This document shows positions 9,219-18,067 of a stretch of DNA of 30,825 bases, in pieces. Source of the DNA: a virus; IMG/VR virus record IMGVR_UViG_3300037502_001308, positions 1 through 30,825 of that record; one strand, written 5' to 3'. The notes beneath the pieces are model-generated. The model ran no database searches. It saw only the letters and a program-made list of their open reading frames with translations, and was not told the origin of the DNA. The position numbers and the translations under genes were made by a program. The number at the start of each line of letters is the position of its first letter. Position 1 is the stretch's first letter.

Positions 9219-10988
9219 TTAGCAATCAATTAATCTTGTTAAGAAATCTTTTAGTCCATCTTTTTTATTTTGATATGTTTTTTCACTACGTAAATAAAAA
9301 TTAATATCTTTCTTTATATAGTGCATATCGTTTGCAAATGGAAAATTCGTACCATTACCATCCGTATCAATATATCCATGATCATATAAATCCCTCCATT
9401 TCCATAAACCTTCACTTTGTGAGTATTTCGTATTTTCTGGTAAATTGTATATATCGTTTGTTTTTGATGTTTCTATATATGGTGATAATTGTCTTAGTTT
9501 GATTCTATAATGTGGTTGATAATAAAGCCCAACCATATTGTTGGTCGATGCACCCGAATAATAATTTGGGTCGTCTTGATTGAAATCAAATACCCTTGTT
9601 GGGATTGTCATCTTGTGAAATGACTCACTTATAATACGTTCTTTCATTTCTATTTCATTATATTCAACAAATGCCCCTGTTAGTACATCCCCTTTGTTTA
9701 ACGTTGATCCGCTATTAAATGTAAATGTTGTTGAGTTTTGTGTTTTAGTAAATTCAGTATATTGTAAGGAAGACTCATTTGATGTCGTACCTTCAAAATG
9801 TTTATCAATCCACGTATCATGAAAATTAAATTTCCAACCCGTTTTTAATGGGTAATCAAAAAAACCATTTCCATTTCTGAAAACAATTGTTGTATATATT
9901 TCTGTTGGTGTATAACCTAAATTATTTGTGATGCCAGATAAATAAAATGGTTTTTTAAAATCATATAACATACTTTCCATTTTGTTTTTCTCCACCAAAT
10001 AATCATTTTCGCCAGAGAAATTCTCAAATACTAATTTTCTCTCATTTTCCCATATGGGTGATTCAAAACCTATTTTATCTAAAATATAATCGTTAGCGTC
10101 TGTTATTGTTTTATGTTTATGAACATAATATTGTGATGTTGTACCAGTAATATTTTTGATATTTAAACACCTTTTACCTAAATAAATTGTACCATCCGAA
10201 AGCGTTTCACCATTTTTAAGTTGTTTTTTTGAAATGTTAATCACAAATTTTTCTGACCTATATGTTTCATTACCAACACTATCAATAGAAAATGTCCTAT
10301 TCACCAAATCAATCCCGCTATTTAAATTAGTACCGCTTAAAACAATGTATTCACCAACATTCATACCATGTTCTACTGGACATGTTAAGACATAATAATT
10401 TTGATTTGAAGATATTCTGAATGGAATACCATCACCAGAAAGAAAACTAACATATGTATCGCCAGTAAGTGTATATGAAATTGGTGTTTGTGTATCACCG
10501 CTATAAACATAACTAAGATATATGTTCCAATTTTGGTATGGTGCTTGAATGTCGGTAATTGTTGTATGTTCAGTATTTTTTGTTGTAAGTTCTATGTTTG
10601 GTGTAAAAGATATTGTGCTGCCAGAATTCGGTATATTTTGCTCCCTCAATATGTCGTTTCTTAAAAATGCAAATTCATTATATGGAAGATTTCCCTCATA
10701 ATTGTTTGATTCACCATTATCGGTGAGATATAAATTATTTTTCAAAAAAGTATATTCACTATTACCAACATAATAATTGTCAAATATCATTTTAATTTTA
10801 CCATGTATTTTATATTTAATGCTTTCATTTCTTTCTTGAATATATAAATCGGATACACTTAATACTATGTTTTTTTCGTTTTCACGAAGTATATTTTCTT
10901 TAGATTTCAATTCCATCAAAGAATTTAATTCTTCAGCTGGTGCATTAAAATATCTTTTTGTAGGTAATAAAACTTTATACTTTTTCAT
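9219..10988 (-). CDS. Unknown baseplate/tail structural protein, 589 residues
   Basis: I do not recognise this family. It starts two bases after the stop of the 1395-residue protein and ends one base before the next ATG, so it is a firm member of the baseplate operon. The first 70 residues are Lys/Glu-rich and partly helical (LMELKSKENILRENEKN). The rest is Asn/Thr/Tyr-rich and beta-prone, ending in a short basic, helical tail. There is no signal peptide or membrane helix. By order it falls where T4-like phages carry baseplate wedge and pin genes such as gp8-gp10, but I see no sequence signature to tie it to one of them. Confidence 0.75.
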   Translation of the reverse strand: MKKYKVLLPTKRYFNAPAEELNSLMELKSKENILRENEKNIVLSVSDLYIQERNESIKYKIHGKIKMIFDNYYVGNSEYTFLKNNLYLTDNGESNNYEGNLPYNEFAFLRNDILREQNIPNSGSTISFTPNIELTTKNTEHTTITDIQAPYQNWNIYLSYVYSGDTQTPISYTLTGDTYVSFLSGDGIPFRISSNQNYYVLTCPVEHGMNVGEYIVLSGTNLNSGIDLVNRTFSIDSVGNETYRSEKFVINISKKQLKNGETLSDGTIYLGKRCLNIKNITGTTSQYYVHKHKTITDANDYILDKIGFESPIWENERKLVFENFSGENDYLVEKNKMESMLYDFKKPFYLSGITNNLGYTPTEIYTTIVFRNGNGFFDYPLKTGWKFNFHDTWIDKHFEGTTSNESSLQYTEFTKTQNSTTFTFNSGSTLNKGDVLTGAFVEYNEIEMKERIISESFHKMTIPTRVFDFNQDDPNYYSGASTNNMVGLYYQPHYRIKLRQLSPYIETSKTNDIYNLPENTKYSQSEGLWKWRDLYDHGYIDTDGNGTNFPFANDMHYIKKDINFYLRSEKTYQNKKDGLKDFLTRLIDC

Positions 10989-10990
10989 TA

Positions 10991-13900
10991 TTATACGTTT
11001 GTAAATCCATTTTTAGGTCCGAAATATTTTATTAGTTTATCAAATGCTGTTTTACCAGGTGTTATTCCAAAATAAAATAAAAATGGTGTTGATAGCACTT
11101 GTTTGCTGCCGCTATAGTTTTTGGTTGTTTCAAATAAAAACATTTCATATTGTTGATTTACAAATTTTTGTGATTGTTTTATCCATGTTTTATTTACAAC
11201 AACATATATATCACCACTTATTGGTGTTTTTCTGTAATCCGTTCCAACGTATGTTAGAACATGTAACCACAAATCACCCTCAACAAATGACGTTGCACCA
11301 TTAGTTGTAGTATTTGGTGCAACATCGCTTATGACTTCAAATCTTTCAATTGGACTATTTTGATAATCACCTTGTATATTATAAGTTGGATGTGTTATTG
11401 TCATTGGCTTGAGTAGATACTCTTCCTCACCATCAGCCATTAGGTAATTTGTTGTTGTGGCATTATGAGACGATATTGAAAAAATTCTTTGCAATTTCAT
11501 TGTTGCAATATTTTGTCTATCCCATTTTTGTTGGTCAGATAAATTACCATAATTACCAAACCCTTCGTTACCTTTATCCCATAAATAAAATGGTACCTTT
11601 TGTGAAAAATCTCCGAGTCTATAATTTAAACAACCTCTAATGAATGCACCATTTACGTCTAATTTGAAATCTATAGGTAACGGACTATACAGACCATTCT
11701 TTTTAAAATATGAACCATATGTTGGGTCATCAGGATCCATTATTTCATTATTGTACATGAAATAATGTGGACTATCCAAATCAAACTCTTCAATGCCCGC
11801 TTCACAATTTATTGACATCAATTGAATTATATCACCATCTAAAGTTTGTATATTAGACCCATATTGCCTACCACTGAAAAAGTCTTGAACATCCACTTTA
11901 GCATCTGTAATATCTAATCTATAATTTAAGGCATATTCAATGACATTTGCTGGATCTTGATATGACGTTACTGAAATATCTCTAACAACTGAGCATGTTG
12001 GGTCAATACTTGGGTCTGTACATATTTCATATAAAAATTCATCCCTAACACCTAAATCATAAAACGTTGTTGGGTGAAGAATTTGTTTTTGTAGCACATT
12101 GTTAATTTTGAAATACTGCTGCCCAATAAATTGACCAACACCATTTTGATACTTGTATGGTGTACTTCTATAGTAAAAATTTTCATCTAATACATTAAAA
12201 AATATTAATTCTCTCGGAAATTTTGAACCGCCTTGGTTTAAATCATAATTTTGAATATTATCCCATTTAATTCTTCTATCAAATTTGAAGAAATATAAAA
12301 CACCTGAAAGCCAATTGTCAATAAAAGAATAATTAACAACACCACCACAAAATGATAAAAGAACTTTTTTCCTTCTATACCATTCTCTAATTGCTTGAAG
12401 ATTTTTACTATTTCCTCTTATTACAGGTATAATTATAAAAACACCATCTCTAAATTCTGATAAACCTGATTTAGTTCTTCTATCGTATGTTACATCACCA
12501 AGATCATTACCATATGACATTTTATATGGTAATCTTGATGCACCTGAATCTCCGATTATTGTAGCAACTAATGTTTTATTTAATGGTTTTGTTAATGATT
12601 CTTGAAAATTACCATTATAAGTTGGTGGATTTAATGGTTCTGTTGGTTCACCATATGTAGTTGTTGAATTCCATAAATACGTTCTTATTATTGACTCATC
12701 AAATACAGAATCATATTTTGAACAACCTTGCTCTATTGTTATTGCATTATTTGTTGTGCTTGGTGTATTAATAAAAAATCCTCTTTCATATATTCTTAAT
12801 ACGGCATATGTATATTGATCATCTATCGGTGTTGAACTAGAATAATCCATACCAGTTAAATTAAACCATTTTTGATATGTAAATTCTATATATTTTCCCG
12901 TACCTAAACCAGCTTGCGTCATTTTACCAAAACCATAATCAACATTGAATTTAATATCGGTATCATTAATATTGTTATCATTAAAAAAACAAACAAAATT
13001 ACTAAATTTAGCACTATTTGCTATTGAGTCTGAATATATTTGAGCATAATATTTTGAAGTATTAGGGTCGTTAGGTACATTTATAGAATATGTATGTAAA
13101 TTATCTAAATCAGAGTATTGCATAGTAGATACAGATTGACAATCTGAATCATTTGATTTAGATGATTCCATCGGAAATAATGATGGTATAAGTGTTGTAC
13201 CAGCATTAGTACTACTACTAAAATTATTTATACTATTAACATCTAAAATATATAATAAAACAAGATTTTCAGAACCAATACTAAAATTATCTACCTTTAA
13301 TTTTACCTCAGAAACTCTACAATATGTGTTTTCATAAGTTATATCTGTTGATATGGTTTCATCATCTTGCGTACATTCATCACAATCAGGATATATTGTA
13401 AGTGGTAACGTTTGAGTAAATTTCGCCTGCATATGATATGATAAATTTTCAAATCTTCTTGCAATACCTTTAAACAAAAAACCCGCCAACCAACTATCAT
13501 AAATAAACATTGCAACACCATAAAATATTGAACCTATTATTTCAGCTACTTTAACTAATACTATGGTAATTAAAAATTGAAAAAACAATAATATTTGTGA
13601 TAATATCAATCCAAAATTTCTTCTATTTCTAAAAGCAAAATTTGTTGGGAAATAATTAACCTTTGATGCACAATCTTCTTCTTCTTTTGGTCTGATTTGT
13701 TTTACACCCAAAAAAGCATCTCTTCTCGCTGTTTCATAATGTGTCCCTTGGAAGGAAGATACTGTATATACTTTAGCATATGTAAATTTATAGAAATAAT
13801 CTTCAGGTATACCATTGTTATTTGTACCCAACATCAAATCTTTTTTATGATTTTTAACATCACTTGTATAATTTGTTGTGTCAAAAGTAACTGAAGTTAA

Positions 13901-15178
13901 TGGTGGAGGTACATTTATATAATCTTCAAATACATCAGAGAATTGATAGGTTGCAAGCATCCCCATGCTATACTCATACCTTGTATTTAAACCAGTCACA
14001 ATATCAGGATTAAACTCTCTAATATTTGGTACCAAGTATTTTGCGGTCGTCTTTTTTCTATCTTCAAATTGTAAACCAAACCTAAATCTTGCAATTGTTG
14101 TTGTTGGTATTCCCCTATTAGTATCGTTTGTTATCTCTTGTTCACCAAATTCATTTGTATAAACATATTCCATGTTCATTGGTAGAACGGCCATTGCCGC
14201 ACCATCTTCATCGATGACTTCGGCAATATTATAATATTCTAATTCTGGATATTGTGTTTGACCATCTGAACCAAGTACTTTTCTTCCAGTATATCTAACA
14301 CATTCGATTGTTCCACTTGTTGTTTGAAGATTACATTTGTAACCAGATTTTGCTCTAATTTTACCATTTCTTTTTATTGAATCACTATTGTCATCAGTAA
14401 AACTTGAAAATAATATTAAAGAAATTGGCTCAATTTTAATACCTCTTTCTGACAAATCAAAATCTGTTCTTGTAATCCCGATTTCACATAACTCTTGATT
14501 TCCCCAAAATGGATATACTTCAATTGTTTTATCAAAACTTATTATTTGTGGTAATCCATCAACGTCTGTGCTTGATTTGAAATTATAAAATCTATCAAAG
14601 TTTGATTCTCCAACACCTTTAATGATGAAGTCATATGGTCTCAGTGAAAAACAACCAATGTCAGATAAGTCAATATCAACATGAATTCTTTGTGTACCTA
14701 ATGGCACGCCCCATATCATAAAATCACCAGATTCGTTTGTTTTAACGGTGTAATTGTAATATTTCTCATACACCTCCAACACCTCCTCTCTTGAAAGAAT
14801 TTCAGATTGGCTTGGAAATGTTCCAGTAGGAACATGACCACCATGTTGTTTTTTTGCTGGTAATAAATTATATCTATATCCATCATCGTTCTTGTCACTT
14901 AATTCAATATATGGATATAAAGCAGATATCACAGGATCATCAGCATCATTTGTGTCTTGTGGCACAAAAATGGATACTTTTGCGTTAGGTATTCCTAATC
15001 CATTGTTTGCGGTAATTCTACCAACAACAACACCATAATCAGAACACAATGATGAGTATGCGTCTTTTTGTGTAAACTTTAATGAAAGTATTTCTAATAA
15101 ATCAAAATCTTGTTTTAACTCAACAAGAATCTTTTGATCCTTACCAATATTTGTTGAAATTCTATGTTTTTGTACCAT
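10991..15178 (-). CDS. Large baseplate protein at the gp7 position, with carboxypeptidase-regulatory-like domain and hydrophobic core segment
   Basis: The product has 1395 residues from the ATG at 15178; a GTG directly before it is a weaker alternative start. By order, directly after gp6, it occupies the place of T4 gp7 (1032 residues), but I see no clear gp7 signature. Counted from the GTG, residues 48-75 and 144-172 form a carboxypeptidase-D regulatory-like beta-sandwich (GRITANNGLGIPNAKVSIF, then ESGDF and a hydrophobic strand). It is split by an insert of about 65 residues rich in charged and Gly residues. Around residues 520-575 lies a long, very hydrophobic stretch with two or three potential membrane helices, followed by a CDEC motif. 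The C-terminal half is Tyr/Asn-rich and beta-like. The structural role is likely; the hydrophobic segment is unexplained. Confidence 0.8.
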   Translation of the reverse strand: MVQKHRISTNIGKDQKILVELKQDFDLLEILSLKFTQKDAYSSLCSDYGVVVGRITANNGLGIPNAKVSIFVPQDTNDADDPVISALYPYIELSDKNDDGYRYNLLPAKKQHGGHVPTGTFPSQSEILSREEVLEVYEKYYNYTVKTNESGDFMIWGVPLGTQRIHVDIDLSDIGCFSLRPYDFIIKGVGESNFDRFYNFKSSTDVDGLPQIISFDKTIEVYPFWGNQELCEIGITRTDFDLSERGIKIEPISLILFSSFTDDNSDSIKRNGKIRAKSGYKCNLQTTSGTIECVRYTGRKVLGSDGQTQYPELEYYNIAEVIDEDGAAMAVLPMNMEYVYTNEFGEQEITNDTNRGIPTTTIARFRFGLQFEDRKKTTAKYLVPNIREFNPDIVTGLNTRYEYSMGMLATYQFSDVFEDYINVPPPLTSVTFDTTNYTSDVKNHKKDLMLGTNNNGIPEDYFYKFTYAKVYTVSSFQGTHYETARRDAFLGVKQIRPKEEEDCASKVNYFPTNFAFRNRRNFGLILSQILLFFQFLITIVLVKVAEIIGSIFYGVAMFIYDSWLAGFLFKGIARRFENLSYHMQAKFTQTLPLTIYPDCDECTQDDETISTDITYENTYCRVSEVKLKVDNFSIGSENLVLLYILDVNSINNFSSSTNAGTTLIPSLFPMESSKSNDSDCQSVSTMQYSDLDNLHTYSINVPNDPNTSKYYAQIYSDSIANSAKFSNFVCFFNDNNINDTDIKFNVDYGFGKMTQAGLGTGKYIEFTYQKWFNLTGMDYSSSTPIDDQYTYAVLRIYERGFFINTPSTTNNAITIEQGCSKYDSVFDESIIRTYLWNSTTTYGEPTEPLNPPTYNGNFQESLTKPLNKTLVATIIGDSGASRLPYKMSYGNDLGDVTYDRRTKSGLSEFRDGVFIIIPVIRGNSKNLQAIREWYRRKKVLLSFCGGVVNYSFIDNWLSGVLYFFKFDRRIKWDNIQNYDLNQGGSKFPRELIFFNVLDENFYYRSTPYKYQNGVGQFIGQQYFKINNVLQKQILHPTTFYDLGVRDEFLYEICTDPSIDPTCSVVRDISVTSYQDPANVIEYALNYRLDITDAKVDVQDFFSGRQYGSNIQTLDGDIIQLMSINCEAGIEEFDLDSPHYFMYNNEIMDPDDPTYGSYFKKNGLYSPLPIDFKLDVNGAFIRGCLNYRLGDFSQKVPFYLWDKGNEGFGNYGNLSDQQKWDRQNIATMKLQRIFSISSHNATTTNYLMADGEEEYLLKPMTITHPTYNIQGDYQNSPIERFEVISDVAPNTTTNGATSFVEGDLWLHVLTYVGTDYRKTPISGDIYVVVNKTWIKQSQKFVNQQYEMFLFETTKNYSGSKQVLSTPFLFYFGITPGKTAFDKLIKYFGPKNGFTNV

Positions 15179-15181
15179 CAC

Positions 15182-15193
15182 TATAATAAATAG
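15182..15193 (-). promoter_or_regulatory. Candidate late promoter motif (CTATTTATTATA)
   Basis: The minus strand reads CTATTTATTATA immediately before the GTGATG start of the 1395-residue gene. It shares TATTTATTAT with the sequences before gp25 and the 101-residue gene. The distance from the core to the ATG is about 7 bases, so if it were a -10 box the transcript would be nearly leaderless. Alternatively it may act in translation initiation. Confidence 0.35.
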
Positions 15194-15213
15194 AAAAAAT
15201 GAGATTTTCTATT
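15189..15213 (-). terminator. Weak A/T-rich hairpin after gp6-like gene
   Basis: AATAGAAAA at 15189-15197 can pair with TTTTCTATT at 15205-15213 around a 7-base loop, in the 51-base gap between the gp6-like gene and the 1395-residue gene. Only one pair is G-C, so the stem is weak. It could be a partial terminator or chance in AT-rich DNA. Confidence 0.25.
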
Positions 15214-15232
15214 ATTATAATAAAAAAAGATA

Positions 15233-17065
15233 TTAAAATGAAGTTGTTCCTAATGTTTTAACTCTAAATTTAATATCTTTATTTGGGAATCTTATCTGAT
15301 AAATCTGATTAGATTTCATATATATCGTCATATCAGATTGTGCAATTTCTTTGGTTGTACTATCTTTATATGCTTGAGTTACTTCAGAACTCGAATATTC
15401 ACCTCCGATTAAATTAAAAACACGAATATCTATTACGTTTACTACACCATTGATATTACCTAAAAGTCTATATAAGTCACCCACAAATAATGGGTCTCCC
15501 ATTTTTCTTCTATTGATTGAAAAATAGTCGGTAACACCATCAATAGCTGTTCTGAGTAATTCAGTTTGGTTAATATTTTTATCAATCGCCATATCAATCT
15601 CTAATTTGAAATCTATAACTTCGCCACTTTCAATGTCTAAATAATCATTTAACATTCTATATTGTGACAGATATTTGATGATATTATTTTTTAATGTGTT
15701 TGAAACAATATTAGTCAAATTGCCCCTATCGTCATAAGATAATATTTTAACTCTTACTTTATTATCTTCTTCCATAACATTGACCTTTGCGGGTGCACCA
15801 AATACTGATGGCATATTTTCTATCATTGATTTATAATCATTCAATGTTACCGCTCTATTTTGTGCTGCAAAATTATATGCCACCATGTTTCTAATTTCTT
15901 CTATTGTCGGTTGATCTGCACCACCAATTGCTGGCGTGACGTTTGTTACACGTAACGATTGTGCAACTTGTGTATTAATAGTACTATTTGGACCTAACAC
16001 TATGAAATCAACATTATCAACACTTGTAATTACATTAACACCCAAATTTGAATCTCTACCTCCACCAATTCTATATTTAACAAATAATGTGGTATTTGAT
16101 TTTGGGGTCATGCCCAATGACATATTATTTAAATAACTTGATAATGAAACTTGCATATTACCATTTACAAAATTATCTAAATTATCCATAGGGTCAACAA
16201 CGCCCGAACCAAAAGTTAATGAAAAGAAACCTTCGGGTGTATATTCTGTAATAAATTTATTCGTAACCTTTAAATAAGTTCCAGATGTAAAATTATCTCT
16301 ATCTGATACAATTGTTGGATCTGGTATGAAAACACTATCTTCAATAAGTGATTTTACTTCGTACCATCTATTAGTTGCCGTTTCAAATTCAGAAGATAAT
16401 GGATTCGCACCAAAATTAGTGCCTTCTTTATGAATAACTGATGTTATTCCCAAAACATTTTGTTCAGGTAAAAACAATTTTAAAAATGGTTTTTGATCTG
16501 CTTGTGTTATAACTCTTCTATAGATTCTTGTTGTACCATTAACGACAGCATCTCTTTTAGTTATTGTGTATGATATTAATCTATTGTTAGCATCAAAATT
16601 TGGTATTTTTAACCTATTAGGTTCGCCCTTGCTATTAAATGGGTTTGAAAAATCTATGTCCTCAATTGTTTCAAATACTTGTCCTCCACCTGAAACTTGA
16701 GCACCACTCTTTAAAACACCCAAATATCTTTCATCTTCTTTGTCTCCTCTTACGGGTACATTAATTGAGAAATCACATAATGCTACAGATGGTCTATTCC
16801 CTGGAATCTTAAGACCATATGTTTTGGCAATATGAAACAAGGATTGTCTTTGTTGTGCAAAATCCAACATTGTTTCTTGCCAAACCCTATCTATATGAAA
16901 ATGTAAGTTATCGGTGACAGCAGCGTTCAAGTCTAATAAAACAGAAAAAATCGATGCATCATTAGTATTAGTTACTAAATCTGGATAATATTGTTTGGTT
17001 AAATTGACTAGTTCTTCTCTTAATCCTGCGAAGTCCCTAGTTGCATATGATATCTTTTTACTCAT
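15233..17065 (-). CDS. Baseplate wedge protein, gp6/J-like
   Basis: The 610-residue product resembles the baseplate J / T4 gp6 family, whose members form the inner ring of the contractile-tail baseplate and the wedge vertices. It opens with a typical N-terminal region (TRDFAGLREELVNLTKQYYP, then NDASIFSVLLDLNAAVTDN, then a Gln/Arg-rich helix). It also has the family's DYKSMIENMPSVFGAPAKVNV segment near residue 420, followed by a region for the J-type C-terminal domain. T4 gp6 is 660 residues, so the length fits. It follows the gp25-like gene by one base, the gene pairing conserved in contractile tails and type VI secretion systems. The upstream leader has no Shine-Dalgarno sequence. Confidence 0.9.
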   Translation of the reverse strand: MSKKISYATRDFAGLREELVNLTKQYYPDLVTNTNDASIFSVLLDLNAAVTDNLHFHIDRVWQETMLDFAQQRQSLFHIAKTYGLKIPGNRPSVALCDFSINVPVRGDKEDERYLGVLKSGAQVSGGGQVFETIEDIDFSNPFNSKGEPNRLKIPNFDANNRLISYTITKRDAVVNGTTRIYRRVITQADQKPFLKLFLPEQNVLGITSVIHKEGTNFGANPLSSEFETATNRWYEVKSLIEDSVFIPDPTIVSDRDNFTSGTYLKVTNKFITEYTPEGFFSLTFGSGVVDPMDNLDNFVNGNMQVSLSSYLNNMSLGMTPKSNTTLFVKYRIGGGRDSNLGVNVITSVDNVDFIVLGPNSTINTQVAQSLRVTNVTPAIGGADQPTIEEIRNMVAYNFAAQNRAVTLNDYKSMIENMPSVFGAPAKVNVMEEDNKVRVKILSYDDRGNLTNIVSNTLKNNIIKYLSQYRMLNDYLDIESGEVIDFKLEIDMAIDKNINQTELLRTAIDGVTDYFSINRRKMGDPLFVGDLYRLLGNINGVVNVIDIRVFNLIGGEYSSSEVTQAYKDSTTKEIAQSDMTIYMKSNQIYQIRFPNKDIKFRVKTLGTTSF

Positions 17066-17066
17066 T

Positions 17067-17519
17067 TTATATGTTTATAATTATAAAATCTGAAGACGAA
17101 AACGCTCCATTATTAACTGTATAATCTATTTTAACTTTTGCGGTATATGGTTTGGTAGAATTATCAGAAACCCTAAAAAGTCTCTCATCTTCTAATTCAT
17201 TCAAACTCATTTCATTATCAGGATCCTCTTCGGCTGATGTGACAATTATTGAATTAATATCAAGATTAGGTATATATTTTTTAACACTTTCCCTAATTTC
17301 TTCTTCGATTAGATTCCACGTAACAAAATCATTTTGGTCAAAAATGAATTCATAGATTCTTGTTCCAAAATCTGGCAAATAATATCTTGACCCTCTTCTT
17401 GTTAAAATTAGATGAATTAGATTAGCACGTACTTCTCTTTCTGGTGTTTCAGTCATACTTAAAAAATCACCTCTTTGACTATCTCTAAATGGAAAATCTA
17501 TACCATATTTTACTGCCAT
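17067..17519 (-). CDS. GPW/gp25-family baseplate protein
   Basis: The 150-residue product starts MAVKYGIDFPF. It matches the gp25/GPW lysozyme-like baseplate family, which clamps wedge proteins around the hub and helps start sheath assembly. Signatures are the N-terminal DFPF strand, the ETPEREVRANLIHLILTRRG helix-turn segment, then YLPDFGTRIYEFIFDQND, the family's core motif, and a C-terminal beta strand pair. An upstream ATG at 17576 would add 19 residues of hydrophobic sequence encoded by the terminator and leader. I reject it because the 17519 ATG directly follows the conserved TATTTATTAT motif and begins the conserved domain. The gene heads the baseplate operon and is followed at once by the gp6-like gene. 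Confidence 0.92.
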   Translation of the reverse strand: MAVKYGIDFPFRDSQRGDFLSMTETPEREVRANLIHLILTRRGSRYYLPDFGTRIYEFIFDQNDFVTWNLIEEEIRESVKKYIPNLDINSIIVTSAEEDPDNEMSLNELEDERLFRVSDNSTKPYTAKVKIDYTVNNGAFSSSDFIIINI

Positions 17520-17532
17520 AATAATAAATATA
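17520..17532 (-). promoter_or_regulatory. Candidate late promoter motif before gp25 (TATATTTATTAT)
   Basis: Minus-strand TATATTTATTATT lies directly before the gp25 ATG and just downstream of a terminator, where a new transcript would have to start. The 14 bases ending in the ATG, TATTTATTATTATG, are identical to those before the 101-residue gene at 18053. Confidence 0.45.
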
Positions 17533-17554
17533 AAGAATGATGAAATGTGAATAA

Positions 17555-17583
17555 ACAAAAAACTCGGATTATTCATCCGAGTC
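17555..17583 (-). terminator. Rho-independent terminator overlapping the end of the mini-protein gene
   Basis: An 8-base-pair stem (17562-17569 with 17575-17582; ATCCGAGT and its complement) surrounds a 5-base loop, and on the minus strand is followed by a T run. The stem and loop contain the last codons and the stop codon of the 60-residue gene, so coding and termination share the same bases. Confidence 0.85.
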
Positions 17584-17751
17584 TTTCTTTAATTTGGTAT
17601 TTCCTTTTTCCCCCTTTGGTTCATAAGGACAATGTCTACATCCACCATTTTTTGAACCGCAACAATAACCTCTTTCAATATGGTATTCTTCTGTGAATAC
17701 GACTTTAGTATCATCTAAATAGTAATGAACATTTTGAATGAACTCTTTCAT
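17569..17751 (-). CDS. Four-cysteine mini-protein, DUF5522-like
   Basis: This 60-residue protein carries the motif TEEYHIERGYCC, then GGCRHCPY, with Cys30, Cys31, Cys38 and Cys41 and His24 and His40 nearby. This matches what I know of the DUF5522 family, small proteins frequent in Bacteroidota with an RGYCC...CRHCPY core of unknown function. The cysteines suggest metal binding. The phage copy has a slightly longer loop between the Cys pairs and a charged C-terminal tail. The ATG overlaps the previous gene's TGA by 4 bases (ATGA), so the two are probably co-translated. The stop lies in a terminator hairpin. The family call is from memory; function is not known. Confidence 0.75.
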   Translation of the reverse strand: MKEFIQNVHYYLDDTKVVFTEEYHIERGYCCGSKNGGCRHCPYEPKGEKGNTKLKKDSDE

Positions 17752-18053
17752 AACAAATTTTTAATTTTTGATATTTGTTCTTGTAAATTATCTAATTTTC
17801 TTATACTTCTAATGATTTGATTATACTTGTGGTCTCCCAAACTTTTTTGTACATTATCCCAATTTTCTTTCCAACTATCCGTATTTTCTAATTCAACCCA
17901 ATCTGTCCATGCATCACCATTTTCAGGAGTAACAATTGAAACTAAATTTGGTGACCATTCTCCCGATTGTCTACCTTCAGGTGTGTGAACCAATTTGAAT
18001 GTTTTACCATAATTTTCGTCCCAATCTATATATATCCTATCTTGATTATTCAT
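17748..18053 (-). CDS. Unknown small protein, 101 residues
   Basis: I do not recognise it. It is acidic and Trp-rich (five Trp), beginning MNNQDRIYIDWDENYG and ending in a basic, Leu/Ile-rich helix. There are no cysteines and no membrane segment. I chose the ATG at 18053. The ATG at 18083 lies inside the preceding terminator and would add only low-complexity hydrophobic residues, while 18053 sits right after the TATTTATTATT motif. It shares an ATGA overlap with the DUF5522-like gene and forms a two-gene transcript bounded by terminators on both sides. Confidence 0.75.
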   Translation of the reverse strand: MNNQDRIYIDWDENYGKTFKLVHTPEGRQSGEWSPNLVSIVTPENGDAWTDWVELENTDSWKENWDNVQKSLGDHKYNQIIRSIRKLDNLQEQISKIKNLL

Positions 18054-18066
18054 AATAATAAATATA
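18054..18066 (-). promoter_or_regulatory. Candidate late promoter motif (TATATTTATTATT)
   Basis: The minus strand reads TATATATTTATTATT just after the NrdJ terminator and directly before the ATG at 18053. The 14 bases up to and including that ATG are identical to those before gp25. Confidence 0.45.
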
Positions 18067-18067
18067 T

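Noticed and set aside
9218-9229. TTG start for the 269-residue structural gene
   Set aside because: The ATG at 9217 has the same TAA-T-ATG junction as the helicase gene and needs no overlap with the upstream stop.
17520-17576. Upstream ATG for gp25 adding a 19-residue hydrophobic leader that looks like a signal peptide
   Set aside because: It is encoded by the terminator and A/T leader, is not part of the family, and the ATG at 17519 begins the conserved domain.
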